Assembly: GCA_020638995.1 (NCBI GenBank) | Contig: JACKHM010000002.1 | Span: forward strand, 1,798,001-1,862,000 | Direction of reading: 5' to 3' | DNA: 64,000 bases | Source: Planctomycetaceae bacterium | GTDB lineage: Bacteria; Planctomycetota; Planctomycetia; Pirellulales; Pirellulaceae | Part shown: positions 34,852-43,061 of the stretch, piece after piece | Layout of the letters: the number at the start of each line of letters is the position of its first letter | Position numbering within the stretch: the stretch's first letter is position 1 | Made by a program: the position numbers and the translations under genes | Notes under the pieces: model-generated | What the model was told of the DNA's origin: nothing | What the model saw: only the letters and a program-made list of their open reading frames with translations | Databases searched by the model: none

Positions 34852-37800
34852 ATGGAAGAGGGCGAGATTTACGAAGACTTGCAGAAACGTAGAGTCTCGG
34901 GCGATGGAGAATTCAAGCCCGCACGTTTTGCTTCGGAACTGAGTTTGCCGACTGCCGATACTTCACTTCTCGCTGATGCGAGCAAAGCCGTTCGGCAGGA
35001 GTACCGAGATTGCTCGAAGTGGAAGCGGCTTCGTTGCCGCAAGGTAAGCATCTTTGCCGAACGTGACCGTGGCACGGTCTATGTTGTGCATGTCGGTGCG
35101 TCGGTCGAGTTTGACTGGACATGGGAAGGAGCGAAAGCGTTTCGCCCTAAGTCTCTCGACGATGATGAGAGGTTTGCGAACCACTGCTACGAACAGGCTG
35201 AATACGAAGACGAGATTTTCTGGTCGGGAGAAATCGTTGAAGTTGATGAACGAAACGGGTGTCTGTTCATCAGCCTCGACAACCCGGAGTTGGCACCAAC
35301 GGTCGGTTCGTTCTTTGTCAGACCATTCGAGTTTCTGTCGGTACTGGATGCTGTCTTCAACGCTACCGAGTTTGAACAAATCCGGCAACAGCTTCCTAGC
35401 CGACTGAATGCCACCGAAGGCGAAGCCCATCCACGGGTCGCAAAGTCTAGTCTGGTTGGCCTGCCACAGTTGAAGGAGTGGTGGCAGCATTCGTGGAGTG
35501 TTCTTTGGGGGCCACCGGGCACGGGCAAGACTTACACGACCGGGCAGCAGATCGCCAAGGCACTGCATGACCAGAGAGAGCGGATACTCGTGGTCTCGAC
35601 AACCAATCGGGCAACGGATGCGGTGGCGCTTTCAATTGGGAGGGCTGCACAGGAATTCTGCCCAAAGGAGTTGGCAAGCGATACGCTGATGAGGATTGGT
35701 AAAGGGGCGTCGTATCAGACGTTTGTGAAAGAGCGGCTTGAGCCGATGCTCCGGGGCACCGAGTCCGACATCCTTTCGCAGATCGATGGACTCGCACAGC
35801 AGCTTCCACTGTTCGAGTCATGGGAGGACAAGGCACTCACAAGGAAACAGATCGGCGAATTGCGAAACTCGGGCAGCGACCAAAGCCATCGAATCTTCGT
35901 TGATCCCAACAAACGTGTTGTTGTGGCAACTGCGTTCAAAGCGATGAGCTACCTGAACGACGACACAATTAGAAAGATGGTCGAAAGCGAAGTGGCTCCG
36001 TTTACGACAATCTTCATCGATGAGGCGGGCTTAATCTCTCGGACTGCGATTGCAGCACTGTCACTACTGGCCGCACGTCGTGTCGTGCTCGTCGGTGACT
36101 CGAAGCAGTTGGCTCCGATCAGCCGCATCTCTCGCATCCTGCCAACTCGTGAACACACTTGGCTGGCGAGTAGCGGTCTAAGTCATCTCGAAGACATCGA
36201 ATCCACGCCAGCGGCAGTTCACGTTCTGTCTGAACAGCGTCGGATGCACCCCGACGTTTGCGATCTCGCATCTAAGTTTCAGTACGAAGGCTTCCTCACG
36301 ACTGCTGCAGAACGAGCCAACCAACAATCGAATCTTTCACCATTCATCGTCGATTACTCACGAGCCATCTGGTACGTACTTGACGAGGAGGACACGGACC
36401 TTGCCTCCATTCGTGCCAGCCGAGGGCCGGGGAGCAAGAGTTGGGTCAGAGCGATCACGCCATCGGTCTTGCAGAAGATTTTCTCCGACGCAAAAGTCAG
36501 GACTGCGAACGGTTTGTTCATCTCACACTACAAAGCGCAGGCTCAAGTGGTGTCGAAGTTGCTTGCCAAATGGGGAATGGCGAGTTGGGAATCCTCAACC
36601 GTCCACTGCCAGCAGGGTTCCGAAGCTGAGATCGTTGTTTTCGATACGGTCAACGCCGGGAGCTATAACTGGCCCTATGACGAATGGAAACGACTGGTCA
36701 ATGTCGCCATCAGTCGAGCACGAGAAGCCGTGATCATGCTCGCCAGTCGCAGCGAGATCGATGAGCCGTACCTGAAGCCGCTGTTGACCGGGCTGAAGCC
36801 GAGTGTGCTTGTTCAAGACGGCGAAGATTTTGAGTGGCAGGCGTGCGGCGAGTCGGCATCGGAGTCAGCATCGAAAGGCAAAGTGGCCGAGTCGAAAGGC
36901 GTCTACCGTGCCAAAGCGAAGGCCAAGGGCGGAATGGGAAGTCAGTTCGAGCAGCGGAAAGGAATGAAGCCAGTTTTGTCGCAAGAGCAGCAGCGGCTTA
37001 TCAATCTTGAACTGGACGGTAAGCCCCGTTTGGTGCGTGGTGTTGCGGGTAGCGGCAAGTCAGTGGTGCTGTGCAATTGGCTGGCGAGGACGGCACAACG
37101 TCTCGGTGACAAGAATGATGCACGCATTTGGGCCGTCTATGCCAATCGTTCACTTCACAAATTGCTGCGTAAGTCCATCGAGTCCGCATGGGCTCATCTC
37201 AACGACGGTAAATTGTTCAGACAATCTGCGTTTCCGTGGCAGAAGGTATCGCTACTGCACGTCAAAGATGTTCTCACTGGGATGTTGCCAAGTGCATCGA
37301 TGTCGATGGACTCATTCGGCTTTGACTATGACCGTGCCGCCGAGGAGTTCCTTAATCGACAAGACGCCAACGAACTTCTTCCTCGTTGCAACGCCCTGTT
37401 CATCGACGAGGCGCAGGATATGGGACCGTCCACCTTGCGGCTATTGCTGTCTATTGTCGAACAATCCGATGTGGACGACAAGAACAGCCGGTCGGCGCAC
37501 ATCTTTTATGACAATGCTCAAAATGTTTACGGAACCAAGACTCCGAAGTGGTCCGAGTTTGGTCTTGATATGCGGGGCCGATCCACAATCATGCGGGAGA
37601 GTTTTCGATCAACGACTCCAATCACGGAGCTTGCGGTCAACATTCTGAATAGACTCTCCGATCCAAAGGAGCGGCACGATCAACAGGAGTTACTCACATT
37701 GACGCTACTTGAGCGAACAAAACGCAACGGGCAGGACTGGCTGCATGTTCGGTTCAATCAAGTTGACGGCCCGAATCCGATCTACCACTGCGAAAATGAC

Positions 37801-38535
37801 CGTGCTACGGAGATGAACAGAATTGCCGGGCACTTGAAATCGCTTGTTCAGAACGAAGGGATTTCGCCAAGTGACATTTGCCTGATCTACAACGGTAGGG
37901 CAGGTCAGATTCTTGAGACTCAACTGAAGCCGAAGTTGAATGAGTTCGGCGTTGAATTGTCGATGCAAAAGAACCGTCCATTTGAGCGTCAGGCGAACAC
38001 TTTGATAGCGACGACACCGCATTCGTATAAAGGGTATGAATCAGAAGTCGTCCTGATTCCCTGCGTGGACCATTACGTTGCGCCCGAGGGGAAGGTACTC
38101 GCCAATGGTCTGTATGTGGCAATGACTAGGGCGAGATCGTTGCTCGGGATTTACGGCATCACGGGCGGATCACCCGCCGCACGCAAGCTCAACGAATCCA
38201 TCGCTACGTGCATCGAGACATTGAACTCGCCACCAGACATCGAACTCGCCACCAGTAGCAATGATGACTTCCATGACATTTTGGATCAAATCGGAGACGA
38301 ACATCGACAATGGCTTGCTGATCTCTGGGAACGCTTTGAGATTCTTCAAGAGCCGATCATGGATGAGCGTGGCAACGTAGTCGCTGGCCCGTTGTTTTGG
38401 TCTTCCGGGACCGAACGAACGTATGCGTGCTTTACGGACACGCCAACGGTTGCCGTTCTGGAGAGGCTCAACAAATCGTCGATAGTAGTCATCGCTCCGG
38501 GCGAACATGTTTCCGAGCGAGGAGGAAGCAAATGA
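34852..38535 (+). CDS. Protein with two SF1 helicase motors (Upf1/DNA2-like plus UvrD-like)
   Basis: The 1227-residue protein has an N-terminal domain of ~200 residues of unknown type. A first SF1 motor follows with Walker A WGPPGTGKTYT (~219-229), IFIDEAGLIS (~390) and a late NVAISRAREAVIML motif. After a Ser/Lys/Ala linker (~660-720) a second motor begins: GVAGSGKSVV (~731), FIDEAQDMGP (~853), then GYESEVVLIPC and LYVAMTRARSLLG. The first resembles Upf1/DNA2 helicases and the second UvrD/Rep. Two full SF1 motors in one chain are uncommon. The stop overlaps the next start (ATGA). With the PLD nuclease remnant downstream this looks like a DNA- or RNA-processing defence operon. The frame is intact. 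Confidence 0.88.
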   Translation: MEEGEIYEDLQKRRVSGDGEFKPARFASELSLPTADTSLLADASKAVRQEYRDCSKWKRLRCRKVSIFAERDRGTVYVVHVGASVEFDWTWEGAKAFRPKSLDDDERFANHCYEQAEYEDEIFWSGEIVEVDERNGCLFISLDNPELAPTVGSFFVRPFEFLSVLDAVFNATEFEQIRQQLPSRLNATEGEAHPRVAKSSLVGLPQLKEWWQHSWSVLWGPPGTGKTYTTGQQIAKALHDQRERILVVSTTNRATDAVALSIGRAAQEFCPKELASDTLMRIGKGASYQTFVKERLEPMLRGTESDILSQIDGLAQQLPLFESWEDKALTRKQIGELRNSGSDQSHRIFVDPNKRVVVATAFKAMSYLNDDTIRKMVESEVAPFTTIFIDEAGLISRTAIAALSLLAARRVVLVGDSKQLAPISRISRILPTREHTWLASSGLSHLEDIESTPAAVHVLSEQRRMHPDVCDLASKFQYEGFLTTAAERANQQSNLSPFIVDYSRAIWYVLDEEDTDLASIRASRGPGSKSWVRAITPSVLQKIFSDAKVRTANGLFISHYKAQAQVVSKLLAKWGMASWESSTVHCQQGSEAEIVVFDTVNAGSYNWPYDEWKRLVNVAISRAREAVIMLASRSEIDEPYLKPLLTGLKPSVLVQDGEDFEWQACGESASESASKGKVAESKGVYRAKAKAKGGMGSQFEQRKGMKPVLSQEQQRLINLELDGKPRLVRGVAGSGKSVVLCNWLARTAQRLGDKNDARIWAVYANRSLHKLLRKSIESAWAHLNDGKLFRQSAFPWQKVSLLHVKDVLTGMLPSASMSMDSFGFDYDRAAEEFLNRQDANELLPRCNALFIDEAQDMGPSTLRLLLSIVEQSDVDDKNSRSAHIFYDNAQNVYGTKTPKWSEFGLDMRGRSTIMRESFRSTTPITELAVNILNRLSDPKERHDQQELLTLTLLERTKRNGQDWLHVRFNQVDGPNPIYHCENDRATEMNRIAGHLKSLVQNEGISPSDICLIYNGRAGQILETQLKPKLNEFGVELSMQKNRPFERQANTLIATTPHSYKGYESEVVLIPCVDHYVAPEGKVLANGLYVAMTRARSLLGIYGITGGSPAARKLNESIATCIETLNSPPDIELATSSNDDFHDILDQIGDEHRQWLADLWERFEILQEPIMDERGNVVAGPLFWSSGTERTYACFTDTPTVAVLERLNKSSIVVIAPGEHVSERGGSK

Positions 38536-38993
38536 AGATTCTCTTCCTCCACGGCTGGACCTCGGTGCCGGGCGGTCGCAAGCCGACGTTCCTGAAAGAG
38601 CACGGCCACGAAGTCATTAACCCCAAGCTGCCCGACGAGGACTTCGATGAGTCCATCAAAATCGCCCAAGCCGAATGCAACAAGCACAAGCCCGACGTGA
38701 TTGTCGGCTCTTCCCGTGGCGGCGCAGTCGCCATGAACATCGAGTCCAAAGACACGCCGCTAGTCTTGTTGTGCCCAGCATGGAAGAACTGGGGTACGGC
38801 CACCACCTTCAAACCGAACACAATCATCCTGCACTCACGCCAAGACGACGTGATCCCCTTCACCGACTCTGAGGAACTCATTAACAACAGCGGCCTGTCA
38901 CTTGAGAAGCTCATCGAAGTCGGTAGTGATCACCGACTGGCCGATGAAGAGTCGCTGGAAGCGATGTTGGATGCGTGTGTGCGATTCAAGTGA
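38532..38993 (+). CDS. Small alpha/beta hydrolase (YqiA/RBBP9-like)
   Basis: The 153-residue protein starts in the ATGA overlap with the helicase gene. It has MKILFLHGWTS (oxyanion turn), nucleophile elbow VGSSRGGAVAM, acidic residue in HSRQDDVIPF and the His in VGSDHRLAD, a complete serine-hydrolase triad in the small YqiA/RBBP9 style. It is cytoplasmic with no signal. Tight coupling to the dual helicase suggests a joint function; the substrate is unknown. Confidence 0.85.
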   Translation: MKILFLHGWTSVPGGRKPTFLKEHGHEVINPKLPDEDFDESIKIAQAECNKHKPDVIVGSSRGGAVAMNIESKDTPLVLLCPAWKNWGTATTFKPNTIILHSRQDDVIPFTDSEELINNSGLSLEKLIEVGSDHRLADEESLEAMLDACVRFK

Positions 38994-39015
38994 AGCCCGT
39001 AGCAGGAGAAATCAA

Positions 39016-39177
39016 ATGAACGAACTGCTCTCGTCAGGGTTGTGGACTCGGATTAGGGGACTAGCTAAGAAGGCGAAGAAGAAGTCTGCCGCTGTCGCCT
39101 ATGTGACGGATGACAGATATCTGAAGTTTGGAAAGGGAGATGTACTCGTCATAGATGCGAGTGGGGTGTGGGGTTGA
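39016..39177 (+). pseudogene. Truncated PLD-like nuclease, N-terminus only
   Basis: The start at 39016 has a strong site AGGAG. The 53 residues (LWTRIRGLAKKAKKKSAAVA, then YVTDDRYLKFGKGDVLVIDA) resemble the beginning of phospholipase D-superfamily nucleases found in defence operons. The HKD motifs are missing because the frame stops at 39177. It is the third gene of the helicase operon and appears cut off by a deletion. Confidence 0.6.
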
Positions 39178-39303
39178 TTTGCCATGGAGCATGCTTCTTG
39201 GTCCGTACGCTCATGCTGCAGAAGCACGGACCCGCCTACCCGTTGGGGATAGAGTATCATATCTACAGAGCTTCCTCCAAGCATCAACTGAGGACATTCT
39301 GCG

Positions 39304-39762
39304 ATGAGTCAAAAGGAACGATTCTGCAATGAAGATGTAGCTGGCAGCGTTGAGTACGAGATTTCCATGTTTCGCTACCTTCGCCGAGAATTTGACGAGA
39401 AGGTTGGCACTGGTGCATCGCCGGAATTTGATGCGTTACTAGAAAGTTTTCTTCTCCACGTCCGCGTCTTGATGGATTTTTTCTACGGAGAGCGATCTGG
39501 TGATAAGGCTGACGATGTCATAGCCGCAGACTTCGTTGCTGGCTGGAATGCTTCGCCCAGCGAATACCTAGTCAAGCTCCGAAGGCCGCTCAATAAGCTG
39601 CTGGCACACTTAACTCTTGAGCGCCAAAAGTACACTGCTGACAAGTTCCTTTGGGATACGCACGGCATTGCTGAAGAACTGGAACCGACGATAGAGAGAT
39701 TTCTCGCCTCTCTTCCAGATGAGACGAAGCCGTGGTTTGAGAGCAGAATAGACTTCGACTAA
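39304..39762 (+). CDS. Helical hypothetical protein, possibly HEPN-like
   Basis: 152 residues, mostly predicted helix (SVEYEISMFRYLRREFDEKV, then LLESFLLHVRVLMDFFYGE). A conserved-looking RRPLNKLLAHLTLERQKY contains Arg and His in a helix, as in some HEPN proteins, but the RxxxxH spacing is not exact. It is separate from the helicase operon by 126 bases. Function unknown. Confidence 0.6.
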   Translation: MSQKERFCNEDVAGSVEYEISMFRYLRREFDEKVGTGASPEFDALLESFLLHVRVLMDFFYGERSGDKADDVIAADFVAGWNASPSEYLVKLRRPLNKLLAHLTLERQKYTADKFLWDTHGIAEELEPTIERFLASLPDETKPWFESRIDFD

Positions 39763-39855
39763 TGCCCCGGCACACGCAATTAGGACACCACCCAGCAGTT
39801 CCCAGGCTTCACCACGCTTTGCGTGGTATTTACAATTAGAAGCTTGTTTATTCCG

Positions 39856-41067
39856 ATGACACCACGCGAACAATTCACTTTACTAGTCTGTGGTCCGCTG
39901 ATTGTGCGCTCACTGCTCTCGCTAATCGGTCTTTCTCGTCGATGGATTGCTACGCGAGTCTTGTTGCAGAACAAGTTGTTTTCCTCGGCGGCTCAAATGC
40001 TCTCCTGGATCGGCCCTACTCAAATTGGCCGAACAGCCGTTGTTCAGTTGTGCCTAGTAGCAGCGGCCACCTTCGTCGTTGTCGTTGGAGGCGCGTCGCT
40101 GATCGTGACAGTAGTGCTGATTGGAACTGGCGTACTGATGCTCTTGCAACAAATCGCGAGTGGAGTGCTTCCCCCTGCAATCCTCCTGTTAGGCACTTCA
40201 CGCTGGGAAACAGTTCGTCTGTTGGGGCGACTTCAGCGAGGCGTCTATCCCTATCGAGTTGTATGCCTGCTTGAACCGACAGCGGTGGAGAAGCAACGGC
40301 ACTCACCGCTGTATTGGAACCACTTTCAGACTGCGAACATACGCCAGCTTCGTCCCGATACATGGCGGGATGTCGTCTTCGGTGTCATGCAGCATGTAGC
40401 TCATATCGTGATCGACACTCGTATCTTAACTGACTGCGTGACCGAGGAACGGCAACGTATCAGTGAGCTTGGCTTTCTGGATCGAACAATATTCATCAGT
40501 GATTCGGGCGATAAGAGCACAAACGTAGGCGGACTAGATGCTCCGATCCCGACTGGCCAAACGATGAACATTGTATCGCCAGGTAGCTTGCTTGAGGAAC
40601 TGGCAAAAAAGGGTTTGAAAAGCGAGTCTGCGCCGGCAAATAACCCACTCGTCGGCGGCATTGAATTCCTACAGGCAGACGTCGCGACTGCTAAACAAAT
40701 GAAGAAAGTCAGCGAAGCAGGCGGGCCTCTGCGCGAGTTAATACGAGATTGCGCTCGCTACGGGCATGGAGAGCTTGTTCTTGATGCGCAAGCTTTGCTC
40801 AAATTGCTAGAAGGCGAGACAAATGGGGCGATTGAGGTGTACAAAACGTTGGGGCGCGACATTTCAGCCGTCGAGGAGTTTCTCGATAAGTGGGGAGCGG
40901 CATCCGATCAACCTGCCCAGCGACTTATCGCATCACTGAGACGCGTGTACAAACAGCTGTGCTTACTTCAGAGAGCGGTAGACAGAGCCTATCCCGGATA
41001 TGTCGAAGACATGATTTCCCATCTCGAACGTTCGGAAGCTGATGACGATCAAACGATTGACCCGTGA
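39856..41067 (+). CDS. Membrane protein with cytosolic Rossmann-like region
   Basis: The start MTPREQFTLLVCGPLIVRSL at 39856 is chosen over 39823. The 403-residue protein has three or four N-terminal membrane helices (VVQLCLVAAATFVVVVGGAS, VTVVLIGTGVLMLLQQIA). A soluble part follows with YPYRVVCLLEPTAVEKQR and HIVIDTRILTDCVTEERQRI, which look like alternating strands and helices, and then a helical C-terminus. The TGA overlaps a possible GTG start of the hsdR stub (GTGA), so the two genes were probably coupled. No family name can be given. Confidence 0.65.
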   Translation: MTPREQFTLLVCGPLIVRSLLSLIGLSRRWIATRVLLQNKLFSSAAQMLSWIGPTQIGRTAVVQLCLVAAATFVVVVGGASLIVTVVLIGTGVLMLLQQIASGVLPPAILLLGTSRWETVRLLGRLQRGVYPYRVVCLLEPTAVEKQRHSPLYWNHFQTANIRQLRPDTWRDVVFGVMQHVAHIVIDTRILTDCVTEERQRISELGFLDRTIFISDSGDKSTNVGGLDAPIPTGQTMNIVSPGSLLEELAKKGLKSESAPANNPLVGGIEFLQADVATAKQMKKVSEAGGPLRELIRDCARYGHGELVLDAQALLKLLEGETNGAIEVYKTLGRDISAVEEFLDKWGAASDQPAQRLIASLRRVYKQLCLLQRAVDRAYPGYVEDMISHLERSEADDDQTIDP

Positions 41068-41078
41068 GCAATAATGTC

Positions 41079-41327
41079 ATGCATTCGTTCAATGAATCAA
41101 CTGTCGAAGAGGCGGCCCTGTCGTGGTTCGGCGAATTGGGCTATTCCGTCGCAAACGGTCCCGACCTCGCGCCGGGTGAACCAGATGCTGAACGCGATTC
41201 ATTGGGCGACGCGGTTTTAGTGGGGCGACTAAGCGAGGCAATCGATCAGCTCACCCCGACGATCCCGCTGTCGGACTGCTTCGCGTTGTTGTTGCGCCAA
41301 AGCCTCTCGCTTCCGAATCTCGGCTAA
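41079..41327 (+). pseudogene. hsdR: HsdR N-terminal stub of a second type I restriction system
   Basis: The sequence MHSFNESTVEEAALSWFGEL, GYSVANGPDLAPGEPDAERD and LVGRLSEAIDQLTPTIP matches the start of HsdR proteins of a type different from the gene at 14025. After ~65 residues the match stops and a short unrelated tail runs to a stop. The rest of the gene and its hsdM/hsdS partners are missing. Confidence 0.8.
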
Positions 41328-41937
41328 TTCTAACTTGCGTTGCCGTTTCAACTCCGAATTCTGCCGTTCTAGCTGGGCATCGCGTGTCGTAAGTGCGGCG
41401 CTGAAATCTAAGCTGGCGAGTGCTCGCCATGTGTTGCCCGCAACATTCGGGCACTGGGTAGTCAAGACCGCAGGGACATATCACTCGCACGCAAAGATCA
41501 GGGACAAGTGGAATGCCGAGAATCAGCGTGAGCGGATCGACATGGACAAGTCCGACAGCGGACGGGGAGTCGTGAAGCAAGGCATAAGAGCCGCCGAGAA
41601 ATATCTAAAAGATCACGGCGTCGATGCCGTGACGGCACTCGCGAAACTCAAAGATGATTCAAAATAACATGGTAAATCTACCCGCTTACCACGTTTTACC
41701 ACGTTGATTTTCCTTGTTTCAACGGTTTGACGCTTACCTTCTTACTGCGCAAAGATTGAAACAGTCCAGAAACGGTTTCAATCCCAGTCTGATCGTTAGA
41801 GCGATCCGACGCCATGCCTAACAGGCAAGCATGCGTAGGAAACCTCTCGCGACAATAACCTTGCACTCTGTGCTACTCATAGCACGGAGTTGATTGCCGC
41901 AGTCGTTTTTTTGTGTCTAATTCAATGCAGAACGTGA
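41328..41937. other. Degenerate intergenic region
   Basis: No sound gene. Minus-strand frames around 41229-41500 contain a zinc-ribbon-like CPECCGQHMAST and, in another frame, a coiled coil (TRDAQLERQNSELKRQRKLE), which suggests a frameshifted relic. A plus-strand frame to 41667 ends AAEKYLKDHGVDAVTALAKL and may be another tail. A hairpin CTCTGTGCTA...TAGCACGGAG occurs near 41871-41894. Confidence 0.4.
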
Positions 41938-42060
41938 GGTGCCCTAATGCCAATAAGAACAGCCTGACAGAGCGGCCAAGAACGAAGCAAGCCCGGTGAA
42001 TCTAATCCGCAGGGAGACCACCGGGCTCGACCTCTGAGCGTGGCGTGATACTCTCGTTGA
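41938..42060 (+). other. Conserved non-coding segment of IS1-like element, copy 1
   Basis: The segment aligns with 58289-58420. Shared blocks are GCCAATAAGAACAGCCTGAC versus GGCAATAACGCAAGGCTGAC, an AAGC-started stem with loop GAATCTAATCCGCA versus GAAGCAAATCGCA, then CTGAG, CGTG and CGTTGAC. The stem AGCCCGGT/ACCGGGCT differs in sequence from its counterpart but occupies the same place. Confidence 0.5.
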
Positions 42061-42175
42061 CCGCGTGCAGCATCACGACCGAAACTAGCGTGGATATACG
42101 CCAGACCACGGGAGACCTTGCGGCCATCCCGCCGTCGATTTTGATTTTACCCATCGTGCCTCGTTACTGGAAGTC

Positions 42176-42355
42176 TTATTTCCGTTTTCGCTTCGCTGCC
42201 TTTAGCAGCGTTTCCCTAGCCCATGTTCCAACACGAGGCTCGGCAACATTCTTGATTAAGTCGTATTCTTCATCCGTTAGTTTCACTAGAAACCTCCCTT
42301 TGCGTTTCTCTGAATCAGGCAGCTTCGGACGACCCATAGCTTTCTTTTTAGCCAT
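42176..42355 (-). CDS. Ribbon-helix-helix regulator-like protein of IS1-like element
   Basis: The 59-residue protein is basic at both ends (MAKKKAMGRPKLPDSEKRKG, RFLVKLTDEEYDLIKNVAEP, then WARETLLKAAKRKRK). A strand followed by two helices fits a CopG/Arc-type DNA-binding fold. It matches the 60-residue protein at 58589-58771 in the same relative position (shared GRP..P, WAR..LLKAAKR). It reads away from the transposase, and an inverted repeat overlaps the transposase -10, so it probably represses transposition. An antitoxin-like role without toxin is another option. Confidence 0.75.
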   Translation of the reverse strand: MAKKKAMGRPKLPDSEKRKGRFLVKLTDEEYDLIKNVAEPRVGTWARETLLKAAKRKRK

Positions 42356-42363
42356 ACTAAAAA

Positions 42364-42408
42364 TATATCCCCAAAAGCGATTGACTCAACACACTAAAAG
42401 GATATACT
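42364..42408 (+). promoter_or_regulatory. Transposase promoter with overlapping operator
   Basis: A sigma70-type promoter TTGACT (42381-42386), 16 bases, TATACT (42403-42408) points right. The inverted repeat TATATCC (42364-42370) and GGATATA (42400-42406) brackets it, with the right arm overlapping the -10. The RHH gene starts 9 bases left of the repeat. Confidence 0.6.
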
Positions 42409-42444
42409 AAAATATTTGTGGTTGGCAATAGCAAGCCAATAAAA

Positions 42445-42530
42445 AACGCGGCAAGTGCTGGAAACACCTGTCGCGTTCAAGACAAACCGGCGAAACGCCT
42501 GAATGCCCTGTGACAAGAGCATTCTAAGCG
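42445..42530 (+). ncRNA. Candidate structured leader of IS1-like element, copy 3
   Basis: Three hairpins in order: AACGCGGCAAGTG/CACCTGTCGCGTT (42445-42477), GGCG/CGCC (42489-42499), GAATGC/GCATTC (42501-42524) followed by TAAGCG. The second and third correspond to AGGC/GCCT and GAATCC/GGATTC at 58925-58962. The last pair shows compensatory change. Confidence 0.5.
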
Positions 42531-42560
42531 GATCGCACCAACACGGGAAGGTTCGTTTAG

Positions 42561-42835
42561 ATAATTGCACCAACATGCCAGCACAAGAGGAAGACGAGCA
42601 AGGGGAAGGACCGCAAGGGCCAACAGCGGTGGAAGTGCAAGGATTGCGGAGTTTGCTTCACCGACTTCGCCCCGAAACCGCTTGGAGAAATGACGGTTGA
42701 TCTGTCCAAAGCGAAGCTCGCCCTACGGATGCTGACTGAAGGAATGAGCATTCGCGCCACCGAGCGTACAACTGGCATTCATCGCGACACGCTGTGCAAG
42801 TTGGTTGTTTTGTTCGGCACCGCTTGCGACGGCAT
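42561..42835 (+). pseudogene. IS1-like transposase, start lost and truncated
   Basis: The frame ATA ATT GCA CCA ACA TGC aligns with ATG ATC GCA ACA ACT TGC of the complete gene at 58999, so the ATG has become ATA. It continues with RWKCKDCGVCFTDF, then PLGEMTVDLSKAKLALRMLT and TTGIHRDTLCKLVVLFGTAC. The match ends and the DDE core is absent. Confidence 0.85.
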
Positions 42836-43061
42836 TCAAGGCGTTAGTCAGTTTCGATGATCGGTGGCAGGCGGGCCTGGATTACACTCGCGACTACAAC
42901 AACTACAACCATTCGACCGCAGGGGCGATGATTGTGAACGGCGTTTGAAAATGCCAGCGCTTGGGCGGTTGAAAAGGCTAGCGCCCGATTTGTTGTTTCT
43001 TATTGTAATTTGGCTGAGCGGCCCGCAAGACCCCTCACAGGTCTTGCGCGGACGCAGCAGC

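Larger units (their letters stand above)
41938..42840 (+). mobile_element. Truncated IS1-like element with accessory gene
   Basis: This has the same layout as the complete element at 58289-60071: left end GGTGCC, conserved hairpin segment, minus-strand ribbon-helix-helix gene, divergent promoter with inverted repeat, leader hairpins, transposase. It breaks off inside the transposase at about 42835. About 90 bases of unrelated sequence and then IS21 follow. Confidence 0.75.

Noticed and set aside
41720..41800. CRISPR-like GTTTCAATCCC string near 41785
   Set aside because: Only one clear copy plus a partial GATTGAAAC; no regular repeat-spacer structure and no cas genes.
41871..41912. Intrinsic terminator near 41871-41912
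   Set aside because: The hairpin and the T run are separated by about 16 bases, so the usual layout is not met.
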